A stretch of 50,865 nucleotides of DNA from Streptomyces sp. SID10853 (GTDB lineage Bacteria; Actinomycetota; Actinomycetes; Streptomycetales; Streptomycetaceae), in the NCBI RefSeq assembly GCF_010548145.1, contig NZ_JAAGLN010000020.1:1-50865 (forward strand), read 5' to 3'. Shown piece by piece: positions 7,797-17,149 of the stretch. How positions within the stretch are numbered: position 1 is the stretch's first letter; the number at the start of each line of letters is the position of its first letter. The notes under the pieces were generated by a model that searched no databases, was not told where the DNA came from, and worked only from the letters and a program-made list of their open reading frames with translations. The position numbers and the translations under genes are program-made.

Positions 7797-8434
7797 GGCC
7801 GGCCACGACGGCACGCGCCGCTGCCCTGCGGCTCGCGGCCTGCGCACTCTCCGCCGTATGCCTGACGGCTTCCCTCGGTCTGTACGACGCCCCCGGGGCC
7901 GACGCCGCCCCCTCGCCCAGCGCTTCGACCGAGCCGCCGCCCGTCCCGGTCGACCCACACGCCGCGGTGCTGAAACTGGCGCACGGAGCGGAGCTGGCCC
8001 CTCCGGTGGTGGTTGACATCCTCTCGGTTACCGGAGACCTGTCCGGCGACTCGGGGCGCGAGGAATCGAACGACGATATCAAGCTGACCCTCCAGGCCGA
8101 GGTCCTCTTCGCCAAGGACAGCGCGGAGCTGAGCGGTCGTGCCGACGCCCGGATCACCGAGGTCGCCGAGGAGATCAGGAAGAACGGCCCGCGGAAGGTA
8201 ACGGTCCGCGGCTTCACCGACGACCTGGGGACGTACGCCCACGGCAAGGTCCTTTCCACGAAACGCGCCGATGCCGTACACACGGCGCTCGCCGCGAAGC
8301 TGGGTGCGTCCAGCGCCGTCTTCGCGGTGGTCGGCAAGAGCGAGGACGACCCCATCGCGGACAACTCCACCGAGGAAGGCCGGAAGAAGAACCGCAGGGT
8401 GGAAATCTCGTTCGGGCGAGGGACGAAGAGGTAG
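7793..8434 (+). CDS. Exported OmpA-like peptidoglycan-binding domain protein
   Basis: A 213-aa exported protein. After an N-terminal hydrophobic signal (RLAACALSAVCLTASLG) and a Pro/Ser linker, residues about 95-210 form an OmpA/MotB-type domain: LFAKDSAEL, VRGFTDDLG, LSTKRADAVHTAL and a closing KKNRRVEI, the typical peptidoglycan-binding motifs. It starts with GTG 7793 overlapping the lipoprotein stop (GTGA). Likely role: non-covalent anchoring of the lipoprotein/OmpA pair to the cell wall. Actinobacteria lack the Gram-negative outer membrane, so this is not a porin. Confidence 0.88.
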   Translation: MRPATTARAAALRLAACALSAVCLTASLGLYDAPGADAAPSPSASTEPPPVPVDPHAAVLKLAHGAELAPPVVVDILSVTGDLSGDSGREESNDDIKLTLQAEVLFAKDSAELSGRADARITEVAEEIRKNGPRKVTVRGFTDDLGTYAHGKVLSTKRADAVHTALAAKLGASSAVFAVVGKSEDDPIADNSTEEGRKKNRRVEISFGRGTKR

Positions 8435-8641
8435 GCCGCTCCCGGTCGACGCTCCCCTCTGTACCCCTCCGGGGACGACGTGGCTGCTGACATCTGGGAC
8501 AGCCGACGGGCGCCGACGAGGCACCGACCACGTCCGCCGCGGGGACGTTCGATCATGTCTCGGACCCTGCCATGCCATGTGATCTCGGCCGTTTGTGCTT
8601 AACCCCGGTACGTCTCCAGCAGCCGCCGTCCGGTACAACCT

Positions 8642-8722
8642 ACCGAAGCGACCGATGTCATGAAGGTGAAGTACAAGGAGACGGCCCGTGGCGGGCTCGC
8701 GGTGAACATCATCGAGTGCTAG
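8642..8722 (+). pseudogene. C-terminal remnant of L-serine dehydratase
   Basis: The frame reads [18 protein letters not shown] then LAVNIIEC and a TAG at 8720-8722. This is the strongly conserved C-terminus of SdaA-type L-serine ammonia-lyases (...G.DM..KYKET..GGLAVN..EC, including the final Cys). Nothing upstream in any frame resembles the rest of the enzyme. The ATG at 8660 would give a 20-aa peptide, but I read this as a leftover 3' end, not a small gene. Confidence 0.7.
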
Positions 8723-9420
8723 GCAGATGGGCCCTGACCAGCGCGTTCGTGTCTTTCAGCGCTGTCAGGTCCTTCCCTGCTTACGCGGCGGAAAGTCCCT
8801 GGAACCTCCCTGAGATAGACGTGAAAGTCCCTGAAAAGTCCCTGGGATGTCCCTGCTTTGCCGCGTTCTTGAGGAATGCGCGGTGCCTCCAGGACGACCA
8901 TGCGCCCTAACCGTTGTCGAGTACGGAGTGCAACCGGTACACGCGTCGGGTAGCGAGACCTACGCATTACGAGACCGAGAGCATTCATGCTGGGTGGTGT
9001 CACACTGTGCCGCCTGGTGACGTTTTGCCTGATCAGACCATATGCGGCAGTCTCCCCTGTGCGACCTCGTATTGACTCGTCCAAAGGCATCTGTCCACCG
9101 GCTGTCCACCGGAGCACGCCTTGGTGCGGCTATCGGTGACCATCTGCTGACGCAGCTGGAGGGCCCGATGCCGACCTCGAGCGCAGTCCAACGATCTTGT
9201 CAGAATCTCACAACCGGCGCAGTCGTTCCGGCCACTTTGCTCGGGCGAGAGCTTCCCGGATCGCGCCGCACTGAGCCGCAACCACGGACCGACCGTGCCG
9301 GTCTCCGTGATCTGCCTCTCGAAGTACTTCAGGAGGACCTGCAGCCGAGGTGTGTCAGGAGGAAGGTCGAGCACGGCCGGCACCGTGTAGGGCAGCCGAG
9401 CCTGCTGACCGATGCCGCTG
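8723..9420. other. Non-coding, repeat-bearing stretch
   Basis: No gene is supported. Between about 8790 and 8860 the heptamer GTCCCTG or close variants recur at uneven spacing. On the minus strand around 8960-8990 a short stretch (ctcgtaatgcgtaggtc) resembles a tRNA-Thr anticodon arm, but no full tRNA can be folded by eye. Together with the serine-dehydratase relic this suggests the scar of an integrated element. Confidence 0.3.
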
Positions 9421-9561
9421 CTAGTGCGGATGGAACACCACCGCCGCTGGCAGGTCGAGCATCCTCTTGCGGAGTGGCGTGCACGGGTGACTGGCGAGCT
9501 GGCGGTAGGTGGCGTGCCACTCCTCTTGCATACGGTCAAGATCGTCGGGAATCGGCCTCAT
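9421..9561 (-). CDS. Small ORF, possibly truncated accessory protein
   Basis: A 46-aa frame: IPDDLDRMQEEWHATYRQLA, then LRKRMLDLPAAVVFHPH and stop. It resembles small actinobacterial proteins of the form 'IPDDL..LQ..W..TY..LA......LRRRL..LS....HP', often found on accessory elements. It lacks a clear ribosome-binding site and lies in decayed DNA, so it may be a fragment. Confidence 0.35.
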   Translation of the reverse strand: MRPIPDDLDRMQEEWHATYRQLASHPCTPLRKRMLDLPAAVVFHPH

Positions 9562-9698
9562 AGCTAAATACAATCATGTGTTCGAATTCGGATGCATCCC
9601 TGCAGCACGGCGCCGGTTGTGGCTAATCATCTGGGCAGGCTGGGGGCTCCTGCTGGTGGGGGTACTGGCAGGGTCTCTCAGTTTCGGGGGCTCGTGCC

Positions 9699-9710
9699 TA
9701 GCCTGGGCAT
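9699..9710 (+). promoter_or_regulatory. Possible -10 for a leaderless XRE mRNA
   Basis: TAGCCT at 9699-9704 lies six bases before ATG 9711, and no Shine-Dalgarno sequence is present. That spacing suits a leaderless transcript starting at or near the A of the ATG. Confidence 0.4.
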
Positions 9711-10592
9711 ATGGACAATCAGGCTGAAGTGCGCGCTTTCCTCAAGTCTCGCCGTGACAAGATCACGCCCGAGGAGGCTGGCCTGCCCTCGTACGGGAAC
9801 CGCCGGGTGAGCGGCTTGCGGCGAAGTGAGGTCGCGATGCTCGCCGGGGTGAGCGTTGAGTACTACACCCGGCTGGAGCGCGGGAATCTCGGCGGGGTGT
9901 CCGAGGGAGTGCTGGACGCGCTCGCGCAGGCCCTGCGGCTCGACGACACCGAGCGCAGTCACCTGGACGACCTGGCGCGCGCCGCGAACTCGACGCCGGC
10001 CCGGGCGAAGCGTCAGCCGGTCCGGACGGGCGTGCGGCCGAGTGTGGAGCGGATCGTGGAGGGGATGCCGGGGCTGCCTGCGTTCGTGCAGAACAACCGG
10101 TTCGACATTCTGGTCTGCAATCCGCTGGGGCGGGCCTTGTACTCGGAGATGTACGCCGATCCGGCGTGCGGTGCGAATACGGCGCGGTTCGTGTTCTTCA
10201 GCCCGGCCGCAAGGCGCTTCTACACCGACTGGGAGCGCATCGCCCGGGGCGCGGTCGGTGCGTTGCGGATCGAGGCAGGGAAGAACCCCTATGACCGGGA
10301 GCTGTCGAACCTGATCGGTGAGCTGTCGACCCGCAGCGATGCCTTCCGGGTGCTTTGGGGTGCCCATGACGTGCACGTCTTCCGCGAGGGCAAGAAGCGG
10401 TTCAACCATCCCGTTGTCGGGGATCTGGAGCTGGACCATGAGTCGATGGATCTGCCGGGCGGCAGCGGGCTCATCATCGCCGCGTACAGCGCCGCCCCGG
10501 GAACGGCTGCTGAGGACGCCTTGAAGCTGCTCGCCAGCTGGTCCGCGCCGTCCGAGGCACCGCTGGACACCGAGGCGAACTCCGAGAGCTGA
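9711..10592 (+). CDS. XRE-family regulator with MmyB-type ligand-binding domain
   Basis: A 293-aa DNA-binding protein. The N-terminal Cro/C1 helix-turn-helix spans residues ~5-85 (RVSGLRRSEVAMLAGVSVEYYTRLERG). The C-terminal MmyB-like domain (~105-270) shows the family pattern LPAFVQNNRFDILVCNPLGRALY, RFVFFSPAARRFYTDWERIA and AHDVHVFREGKKRFNHPVVGDL. Known MmyB domains bind fatty-acid-like ligands, and in actinobacteria these genes often neighbour SDR genes. It heads a rightward run of an efflux pump and redox enzymes and is probably their regulator. Confidence 0.92.
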   Translation: MDNQAEVRAFLKSRRDKITPEEAGLPSYGNRRVSGLRRSEVAMLAGVSVEYYTRLERGNLGGVSEGVLDALAQALRLDDTERSHLDDLARAANSTPARAKRQPVRTGVRPSVERIVEGMPGLPAFVQNNRFDILVCNPLGRALYSEMYADPACGANTARFVFFSPAARRFYTDWERIARGAVGALRIEAGKNPYDRELSNLIGELSTRSDAFRVLWGAHDVHVFREGKKRFNHPVVGDLELDHESMDLPGGSGLIIAAYSAAPGTAAEDALKLLASWSAPSEAPLDTEANSES

Positions 10593-10614
10593 TCCCTCCG
10601 TCCCTGACTTCCTT

Positions 10615-10645
10615 CGCCCCCGGCTGCTTCCTGCGGCCGGGGGCG
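10615..10645 (+). terminator. Hairpin terminator after XRE gene
   Basis: CGCCCCCGGC (10615-10624) and GCCGGGGGCG (10636-10645) form a perfect 10-bp stem 23 bases after the stop. Confidence 0.75.
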
Positions 10646-10690
10646 AGCGGGTTTCGGTTGCTCAGGATGCGTAGCTGGGGGTCTTGGGGA

Positions 10691-10742
10691 GTACCCCTCA
10701 CAGCGGAGGCTCCCTCGTTGCCGGGGATCGCGGTTGCATGGT
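10691..10742 (+). promoter_or_regulatory. Duplicated 52-bp promoter element, copy A
   Basis: Ungapped alignment with 12197-12248 gives 45 identities in 52. The conserved blocks are GTACCCCTCACAGC at the left and GATCGCGGTTGCATGGT at the right. Copy A ends 86 bases upstream of the MFS start. Presumed shared promoter/operator for the XRE regulator. Confidence 0.7.
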
Positions 10743-10828
10743 GGTCGCCCCGCGTTTCGGGGTTCAGGCCGGTGACTGCTTCGGCTGGTCCCGCCGCCAT
10801 CCACTCGTACAGCAAAGGCTGTTTCCGC

Positions 10829-12088
10829 ATGTCCCCTCTGCGACAGAAAACCACTACCAAGCTGCCCTTCGTCGTGCCGCTGCTGGCCCTGGGTACCTTC
10901 TTGATGAGCACGACGGAGTTCATCATCGCGGGCATCCTGCCCGAGATGGCCTCCGACTTGGGCGTCAGCGTTTCCCAGGCCGGTCTGCTGATCACGGCCT
11001 TCGCGATCGGCATGATCATCGGCGGGCCCACGATCTCGCTCGCCACTCTGCGTCTGCCCCGCCGGTCGACGCTGGTCATGGCGCTGGGCACGTTTGCCGC
11101 CGGCCACATGATCGCGGCGCTCAGTTCGTCGTTCACCGTGGTGCTCGCGGCCCGGGTCCTGACCGCGCTGGCCACCGGCGCGTTCCTGTCGGTCGCCTCT
11201 GTGGTCGCTACGTCCGCGGCCGGGCCGGCCGCCGCGTCCCGGGCCATGGGCGTGATGATGAGCGGCATGGGCCTGGCCATCGTGGCCGGTGTGCCGCTGG
11301 GCTCGTTCGTCGGCCAGTCGATCGGCTGGCGCGGCACCTTCTGGGCGTTGACCGTCCTGGCCGTGATCGCCGCTGTGGTGATCGGCCGGTTCGTTCCCGC
11401 CGAGGAACACCGTGAGGCGCCCTCCGTGCGCTCCCAGCTCGGCGTCCTGCGCCATGGGCGGATGTGGCTCGTGCTGGCCGCGACGGCGCTCGTCTCGGGC
11501 GGGTTCCTGGCCGCCTACAGCTACATCTCACCGCTGCTCACCGAGCGGACGGGCCTGTCCGAGGGCGTTGTGCCGCTGGTCCTGGTCGGCTTCGGTATCG
11601 GTGCTCTGCTGGGCACGAACCTCGGCGGACGCTTCGGCGACCGCAGGCCGCTGACCACGTTTCTGGCCATTGCTGCCGGATCCGGGCTGGTGCTGTTCCT
11701 GCTGATCCCGCTGTCCGCCAGCACGTTCCCGACGGTCGTCCTGGTGGTGCTGCTGGGCCTGACCGGTATGGCGGTCACGTCGATCGCGACCCCGCTGGCC
11801 GTGCGGTTCGGGCACTCGGCCCCCGGGCTCGCCGCCGCACTGACCGTGTCCGGATTCAACGTCGGCATCGCCGTCGGCACCTGGATCGCGGGCAGTGCCC
11901 TGGACTCCCCGCTCGGTGTGAGGGGCCCGGAGGTCGTCGGTGTGGTCATGGCCGCCCTCGGCATGATCCCGCTGCTGATCCTGGCCGCGATGCGCGCCAC
12001 TCGCACGAATACTTCTGAGGCGGACCTTACCGACGGGCCGGCCAAGGTGTCCTCGCAGGATGAGGCCGACGACCGGGTACTGGTCTGA
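10829..12088 (+). CDS. MFS drug efflux transporter, DHA1/AraJ-CmlA type
   Basis: A 419-aa inner-membrane proton antiporter with 12 predicted helices. The N-terminus (LPFVVPLLALGTFLMSTTEFIIAGILPEMASDLGVSVSQAGLLITAFAIGMIIGGP) is the signature of the DHA1 group that includes AraJ, chloramphenicol and arabinose exporters, with E near residue 29 in the first helix. The loop 'LRLPRRSTL' stands where motif A would be. ATG 10829 is chosen because the hydrophobic core starts soon after; the longer frame would begin upstream of the promoter element. Probably exports the compound that the following redox enzymes modify or that triggers the XRE regulator. Confidence 0.9.
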   Translation: MSPLRQKTTTKLPFVVPLLALGTFLMSTTEFIIAGILPEMASDLGVSVSQAGLLITAFAIGMIIGGPTISLATLRLPRRSTLVMALGTFAAGHMIAALSSSFTVVLAARVLTALATGAFLSVASVVATSAAGPAAASRAMGVMMSGMGLAIVAGVPLGSFVGQSIGWRGTFWALTVLAVIAAVVIGRFVPAEEHREAPSVRSQLGVLRHGRMWLVLAATALVSGGFLAAYSYISPLLTERTGLSEGVVPLVLVGFGIGALLGTNLGGRFGDRRPLTTFLAIAAGSGLVLFLLIPLSASTFPTVVLVVLLGLTGMAVTSIATPLAVRFGHSAPGLAAALTVSGFNVGIAVGTWIAGSALDSPLGVRGPEVVGVVMAALGMIPLLILAAMRATRTNTSEADLTDGPAKVSSQDEADDRVLV

Positions 12089-12196
12089 TCCGCTGGTCCC
12101 GGACGCAGCAGTGCCCCTTCCTCAGGAATCGGACAGACTCGCCAGACGCTGCCGTGGGGCTCTGACCTGTGGGAATCGACGCGGGGGTCCCTGCCG

Positions 12197-12248
12197 GTAC
12201 CCCTCACAGCAGAGACTCCCTCATTCCCTCCGATCGCGGTTGCATGGT
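12197..12248 (+). promoter_or_regulatory. Duplicated 52-bp promoter element, copy B
   Basis: Second copy of the element at 10691-10742, ending 110 bases upstream of the CMD gene. Mismatches fall at seven positions, five of them in the middle, while both outer blocks are unchanged. This suggests two contact blocks for a dimeric regulator or RNA polymerase. Confidence 0.7.
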
Positions 12249-12358
12249 TACTGCCCCGCTTTCACAGGGACGCCGGTTTCACCGGCCCCGTCGCACCGTG
12301 CCCTGTGAATCCGGCAGATCAAATTCGTTCGCTCTATCGCCCCGAGAGGTTGTGCGCC

Positions 12359-12691
12359 ATGGCTGAGGAACAGACCGCCGTTCAGAAGATGCTCGGTGAC
12401 TTCGCACCCGAGCTGGTCCGGCTGACCGACGACGTCCTGTTCGGTGAGGTGTGGGCAGACGAGGGCCTGTCCCAGCGGGACCGGAGCCTGATCACTGTTT
12501 CCACTCTGATCGCGCTCTACCGCGCCGACCAGCTCGCCTTCCACCTGCCGAAGGCCCTGGAGAACGGAGTCACGAAGGACGAGCTGGTGGAGGCCATCAC
12601 TCACATCGCTTTCTACGCAGGCTGGCCCAACGCCATGAGCGCGATCGCCCAGCTGAAGAGCATCGTCGAGTCGGACCCCGACGCCCGCTGA
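12359..12691 (+). CDS. Carboxymuconolactone decarboxylase (CMD) family protein
   Basis: A small helical protein, 110 aa, of the CMD/AhpD-like superfamily. The match covers nearly its full length: LVRLTDDVLFGEVWADEGLSQRDRSLITVSTLIALYRADQLAFHL, then KALENGVTKDELVEAITHIAFYAGWPNAMSA. It has no CxxC pair, so an AhpD-type peroxidase role is unlikely and a gamma-carboxymuconolactone-decarboxylase-like fold with unknown substrate is more likely. ATG 12359 has GAGAGG upstream; an in-frame GTG at 12305 is less likely. First gene after promoter copy B, likely co-transcribed with the SDR 35 bp downstream. Confidence 0.88.
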   Translation: MAEEQTAVQKMLGDFAPELVRLTDDVLFGEVWADEGLSQRDRSLITVSTLIALYRADQLAFHLPKALENGVTKDELVEAITHIAFYAGWPNAMSAIAQLKSIVESDPDAR

Positions 12692-12726
12692 CCCCCGCAC
12701 CAATCCCCTCTGGAGCACCCCGTCTC

Positions 12727-13572
12727 ATGAGCAAGGTCTTCTTCATCACCGGCGCCGGCCGCGGCTTGGGCCTGGACATCGCCCGCCAGGCCCTGGAAGC
12801 CGGCCATCAGGTAGTGGCCACCGGCCGCCGCCCCGAAACCATCCTCAAGGCCCTTGGCGGCGAGCACGACAACCTTCTGGTCACCGCCCTGGACCTCACC
12901 GACGCCGGCACCGCCGACGCAGCGGTCCGCGCGGCCGTCGACCGGTTCGGACGGATCGACGTCCTGGTGAACAACGCGGCGAACTTCTACGCCGGCTACT
13001 TCGAGGTGGTCTCCGATCAGCAGATGCGCCAGCAGATCGAGACCAACGTATTCGGGCCGATGAACGTCACCCGCGCCGTGCTGCCCGTCATGCGCGAGCA
13101 GCGCGCTGGGCACATCATGACGATCTCGTCGCTGGCCGGACTGGTCGGCCAGGAGTTCACCGCCGCCTACACGATGTCGAAGTTCGCCGTGGAGGGCTGG
13201 ATGGAGGCCCTGCACCTGGACGTGGCGCCGTTCGGGATCCGCACCACGACGGTGGAGCCCGGGTTCTTCCGCACCGAGCTGCTGGTGGAAGCCTCCACCA
13301 CCTGGCCGGAGCTGACCGTCGATGACTACGCCGAGAGCACCGCGGCGCAGATCGCGGGCTGGAAGACGATGAACGGCCAGCAGGCCGGTGACCCGGCCAA
13401 GCTCGCCGAGGCGCTGCTGAAGGTCGCTGCCCTGGAGGAGCCCCCTGTGCGGTTCGTCGCCGGTGCTGACGCCATCGCCGCGATCGAGACCCACGCCAAG
13501 GAGCTGCTGGCCCAGGTGGACGCATCGCGCGCGCTGGGGATGAACCTGGCCCACGGCGACGGCCTGGCCTGA
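12727..13572 (+). CDS. Classical SDR-family oxidoreductase
   Basis: NAD(P)H-dependent oxidoreductase, 281 aa. Cofactor motif TGAGRGLG at residues 8-15, NNAAN near 82, catalytic Ser134/135 in TISSLAG, and Tyr148-Lys152 (YTMSK). After the first strand comes ATGRRPE, which favours NADPH. It is the SDR subgroup of about 280 aa (PVEPGFFRTELL region present) often found next to MmyB/XRE regulators. Substrate unknown. The ATG has GGAG upstream. Confidence 0.9.
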   Translation: MSKVFFITGAGRGLGLDIARQALEAGHQVVATGRRPETILKALGGEHDNLLVTALDLTDAGTADAAVRAAVDRFGRIDVLVNNAANFYAGYFEVVSDQQMRQQIETNVFGPMNVTRAVLPVMREQRAGHIMTISSLAGLVGQEFTAAYTMSKFAVEGWMEALHLDVAPFGIRTTTVEPGFFRTELLVEASTTWPELTVDDYAESTAAQIAGWKTMNGQQAGDPAKLAEALLKVAALEEPPVRFVAGADAIAAIETHAKELLAQVDASRALGMNLAHGDGLA

Positions 13573-13682
13573 CCAGCACGAACCCATGGCCCGCTACACG
13601 ATGGGGCCGCCAAGAGCTCTGCCGGGAACTCGCGGAGCCAGATGTACGGACTCGGGTACGGCCTCGATCAGGCTGCCCGTAG

Positions 13683-14684
<1,002 letters not shown>

Positions 14685-14744
14685 GGCCCAAAGCCAGCAG
14701 GGAGCAGCCGGTTCCTCGGCGGAGCCCGGGGCGCCACACACCGT

Positions 14745-14788
14745 CCTCTTCCCGGCGCGTCGCCTCATGGCGCTGCGCCGGGAAGAGG
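14745..14788 (+). terminator. 14-bp hairpin between AKR and SDR genes
   Basis: CCTCTTCCCGGCGC (14745-14758) pairs perfectly with 14775-14788, ending 24 bases before the next ATG. It may terminate the AKR transcript, or act as a partial terminator that lowers expression of the following genes. Confidence 0.7.
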
Positions 14789-14812
14789 GGCCAAGCGCGT
14801 AGGGAAAGAGTT

Positions 14813-15586
14813 ATGGAACAGCACGTACTCCAGGGCCGTGTCGCCCTGGTCACCGGCGGCACGACCGGACTCGGCTTCGGCGCTGCCAAGCGCCTCATAG
14901 AAGAGGGTGCGTTCGTCTACATCACCGGCCGCCGTCGACACGTCCTCGACGACGCCGCCGAACGGCTCGGCCCGTGCGCCCGGGGCATCCAGGCCGACGT
15001 GTCGAGCAAGAGCGACATGCTCCGTGTGGCCGACACCATCAAGGCGGCCCACGGGCACCTCGACATCGTCTTCGCCAACGCGGGCGGCGGGCACGCGACA
15101 CCGCTGCCCGAGCTCACCGAAGAGCAGATCGACAGCGAACTGGGCATCAACATCAAGGGCGTCGTCCTGACGGTGCAGAGCATGCTGGACGTCCTGCGCG
15201 ACGGCGCGTCCATCGTCCTCAACGCCTCGATCACCGCCGACATGGGACTGCCCGGCTTCGCCGCCTACGCCTCGTCGAAGGCAGCCGTCCGGTCCCTCGC
15301 CCGCAGCTGGACGACCGACCTCAAGGACCGCCGGATCCGGGTCAACTCCGTCAGCCCCGGCGTCGTGCCCACCGAGGGTTACGGCCACGAGCAGAAGCTC
15401 AGCGACGCCGACGTCGCCGCCTACGTCGAGCGTGTCGCCAAGGAGATCCCGGCCGGCCGCGTAGGAACTGCGGAGGACATCGGCAACGCCGTCGTCTTCC
15501 TCGCCTCCGACGCCAGCAGCTACATCAACGGCATCGACCTCATCGTCGACGGCGGCATGACCCGTGTCTACGCCGGTCAGAACTGA
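14813..15586 (+). CDS. SDR-family oxidoreductase, FabG-like
   Basis: A 257-aa NAD(P)-dependent dehydrogenase. TGGTTGLG at residues 14-21, FANAGGG near 88, catalytic Ser139, Tyr152 and Lys156 (YASSK), and the closing 'SYINGIDLIVDGGMTRV' typical of FabG-like SDRs. GGGAAAGAG precedes ATG 14813. It lies directly upstream of the quinone oxidoreductase. Substrate unknown. Confidence 0.9.
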   Translation: MEQHVLQGRVALVTGGTTGLGFGAAKRLIEEGAFVYITGRRRHVLDDAAERLGPCARGIQADVSSKSDMLRVADTIKAAHGHLDIVFANAGGGHATPLPELTEEQIDSELGINIKGVVLTVQSMLDVLRDGASIVLNASITADMGLPGFAAYASSKAAVRSLARSWTTDLKDRRIRVNSVSPGVVPTEGYGHEQKLSDADVAAYVERVAKEIPAGRVGTAEDIGNAVVFLASDASSYINGIDLIVDGGMTRVYAGQN

Positions 15587-15699
15587 CCAACACGCCCACC
15601 GCACCGCCCGGAAAACGGCCTGGATGGAAGACATCACCCATGCCGAGCACTCGCGCCGAAACCGCTGCCCTGCCCAAGCACGCGAGAAGGAGAGAGAAC

Positions 15700-16692
15700 A
15701 TGACGGACACGATGCGCGCACTCATCGGCGGAATCGGGCCTCACTGGCAGATTCGGGAGCGGCCCGTACCGCAGCCCGGCCCAGGCGAAGTCCTGATCCG
15801 CACGGTCGCTGTTGCCACCAACAACGCCGACATCGGCATGCTCGCCGAATCCGACCCGATTAACGGCGGACACGGCAGGGAGTTCATCGCCGGCTTCGAG
15901 TACGCCGGTGAGATCGCCGCCGTCGGAGAGGGCGTCGACACGTGGGCGACCGGCGATGCCGTCATGGGCTCCACGCCCTCTTCCTTCGCCGAGTACACGA
16001 TCGCCGACCACCGGTTCGTGCTGCCGATCCCCGAAGGCGTCGACCCGGCAACCGCCTGCGCGCTGCCCACGGGGCTGCTCACCGAACACGGCTCTCTCGT
16101 CAAGGCCGGCTTCACCACGGGGCAGAGCGTCCTGGTGACCGGTGCCTCCACCGGGATCGGACTGATCGGCGCACAGATGGCCAAGGCCCTCGGCGCGTCC
16201 CAGGTGATCGGCACGACCCGTTCGGCGGACAAGCGGGAGTTGCTCACCGCCGTCGGTGTGGACACCACGGTCATCACCTCGGAGGCGGACCTGACCGAGG
16301 CGGTGCTGGCCGCAACCGGCGGGCAGGGCGTCGATGTCGTCCTCGACCACGTCGCCGGGCAGACCTTCGCCCAGTGCCTGCCCGCGACCAAGCACGATGG
16401 CCACATCGTCAACATCGGCCGCCTCGCCGGCCCCGCCTCGACCATCGGCATCGACCACTTGTCCTACCGGCATCTCACCGTCCACGGTGTCTCCTTCGGG
16501 TTCACCCGGACCCGGGAGATGAGCACGGTCATCGCCGGGCTCCTTCCGCAGGTCATGCCGGCGGTCGCTCGCGGCGACATCCGCCCGGTCATCGACCAGA
16601 CCCTGCCCTGGACCGAACATGCCAAGGCGTCCGGGCTCCTCCGGGCCGGTGGCCTGCGGGGAAAGATCGTCATGACACTCACCGGCGCCTGA
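15700..16692 (+). CDS. Zinc-less medium-chain reductase, quinone oxidoreductase-like
   Basis: A 330-aa NADPH-dependent MDR-superfamily enzyme. GroES-like N-terminal domain (GPGEVLIRTVAVATNNADIGM, EFIAGFEYAGEIAAVGEGV), then a Rossmann domain with VLVTGASTGIGLIGAQMAKALGA and VDVVLDHVAG. The zinc-binding Cys/His residues of true alcohol dehydrogenases are absent, which fits the zeta-crystallin/QOR group that reduces quinones or enones. The start has an excellent AAGGAG. Its company (ABM monooxygenase, AKR, SDRs) suggests modification of a small aromatic or quinonoid compound. Confidence 0.9.
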   Translation: MTDTMRALIGGIGPHWQIRERPVPQPGPGEVLIRTVAVATNNADIGMLAESDPINGGHGREFIAGFEYAGEIAAVGEGVDTWATGDAVMGSTPSSFAEYTIADHRFVLPIPEGVDPATACALPTGLLTEHGSLVKAGFTTGQSVLVTGASTGIGLIGAQMAKALGASQVIGTTRSADKRELLTAVGVDTTVITSEADLTEAVLAATGGQGVDVVLDHVAGQTFAQCLPATKHDGHIVNIGRLAGPASTIGIDHLSYRHLTVHGVSFGFTRTREMSTVIAGLLPQVMPAVARGDIRPVIDQTLPWTEHAKASGLLRAGGLRGKIVMTLTGA

Positions 16693-16786
16693 GCCGCACC
16701 AACCGCCGACGCCGGCCCTCACCTGTGCCGTCGCACCGGTGCGGGAGTCCGAGCGCCGGCCACGCACGAAACGAAAGCAGATCCCC

Positions 16787-17101
16787 ATGACCGCCAAGGA
16801 AGTAGAGCGCCACATCATCTGCGAGGTACGGGCGAAGACCCCGCACCGCGAACAGGTCCAGGAACTCCTGCTGGAGCTCGTCGGCCCGGCGCGGGCGGAA
16901 GCCGGCTGCCTCTACTACGACCTGTACGAGCAGGCCGATGCGCCCGGAACCTTCTTCATCGTTGACGGCTGGACTTCGGCCGAAGCGATCGCCGAACACG
17001 CCGACCATCCGAACGTCACCCGGGTCGTGGACCAGCTGACACCCCTGCTCGACGTGCCTCTCAAGGTCACGACCAGCACCCGCGTCAGCGACCCGCAGTA
17101 G
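16787..17101 (+). CDS. Antibiotic biosynthesis monooxygenase (ABM) domain protein
   Basis: A 104-aa dimeric alpha-beta barrel protein. The ABM pattern is clear: HIICEVRAKTPHREQVQELLLELVGPARAEAGCLYYDLYEQADAPGTFFIVDGWTSAEAIAEHADHPNV. Family members include cofactor-free quinone-forming monooxygenases (ActVA-Orf6, YgiN). YgiN-type proteins work with quinone reductases, and here the gene follows a QOR-like gene. Start chosen at ATG 16787, where homology begins. It could equally be a structural ABM protein without activity. Confidence 0.87.
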   Translation: MTAKEVERHIICEVRAKTPHREQVQELLLELVGPARAEAGCLYYDLYEQADAPGTFFIVDGWTSAEAIAEHADHPNVTRVVDQLTPLLDVPLKVTTSTRVSDPQ

Positions 17102-17149
17102 ACGAACCACGCTTCGACCGCGCACCCGCACGCCCATCAGGGAGGATCC

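Noticed and set aside
8960..8990. Possible tRNA-Thr gene on the minus strand
   Set aside because: Only an anticodon-arm-like piece can be seen; the T-arm and acceptor stem do not fit.
9509..9727. Plus-strand ORF with a hydrophobic stretch before the XRE gene
   Set aside because: No ribosome-binding site, it overlaps the XRE promoter and start, and the hydrophobic run looks accidental.
10289..11455. Long minus-strand frame opposite the XRE and MFS genes
   Set aside because: It is the antisense shadow of two well-supported genes; its product is low-complexity His/Gly/Arg/Asp sequence.
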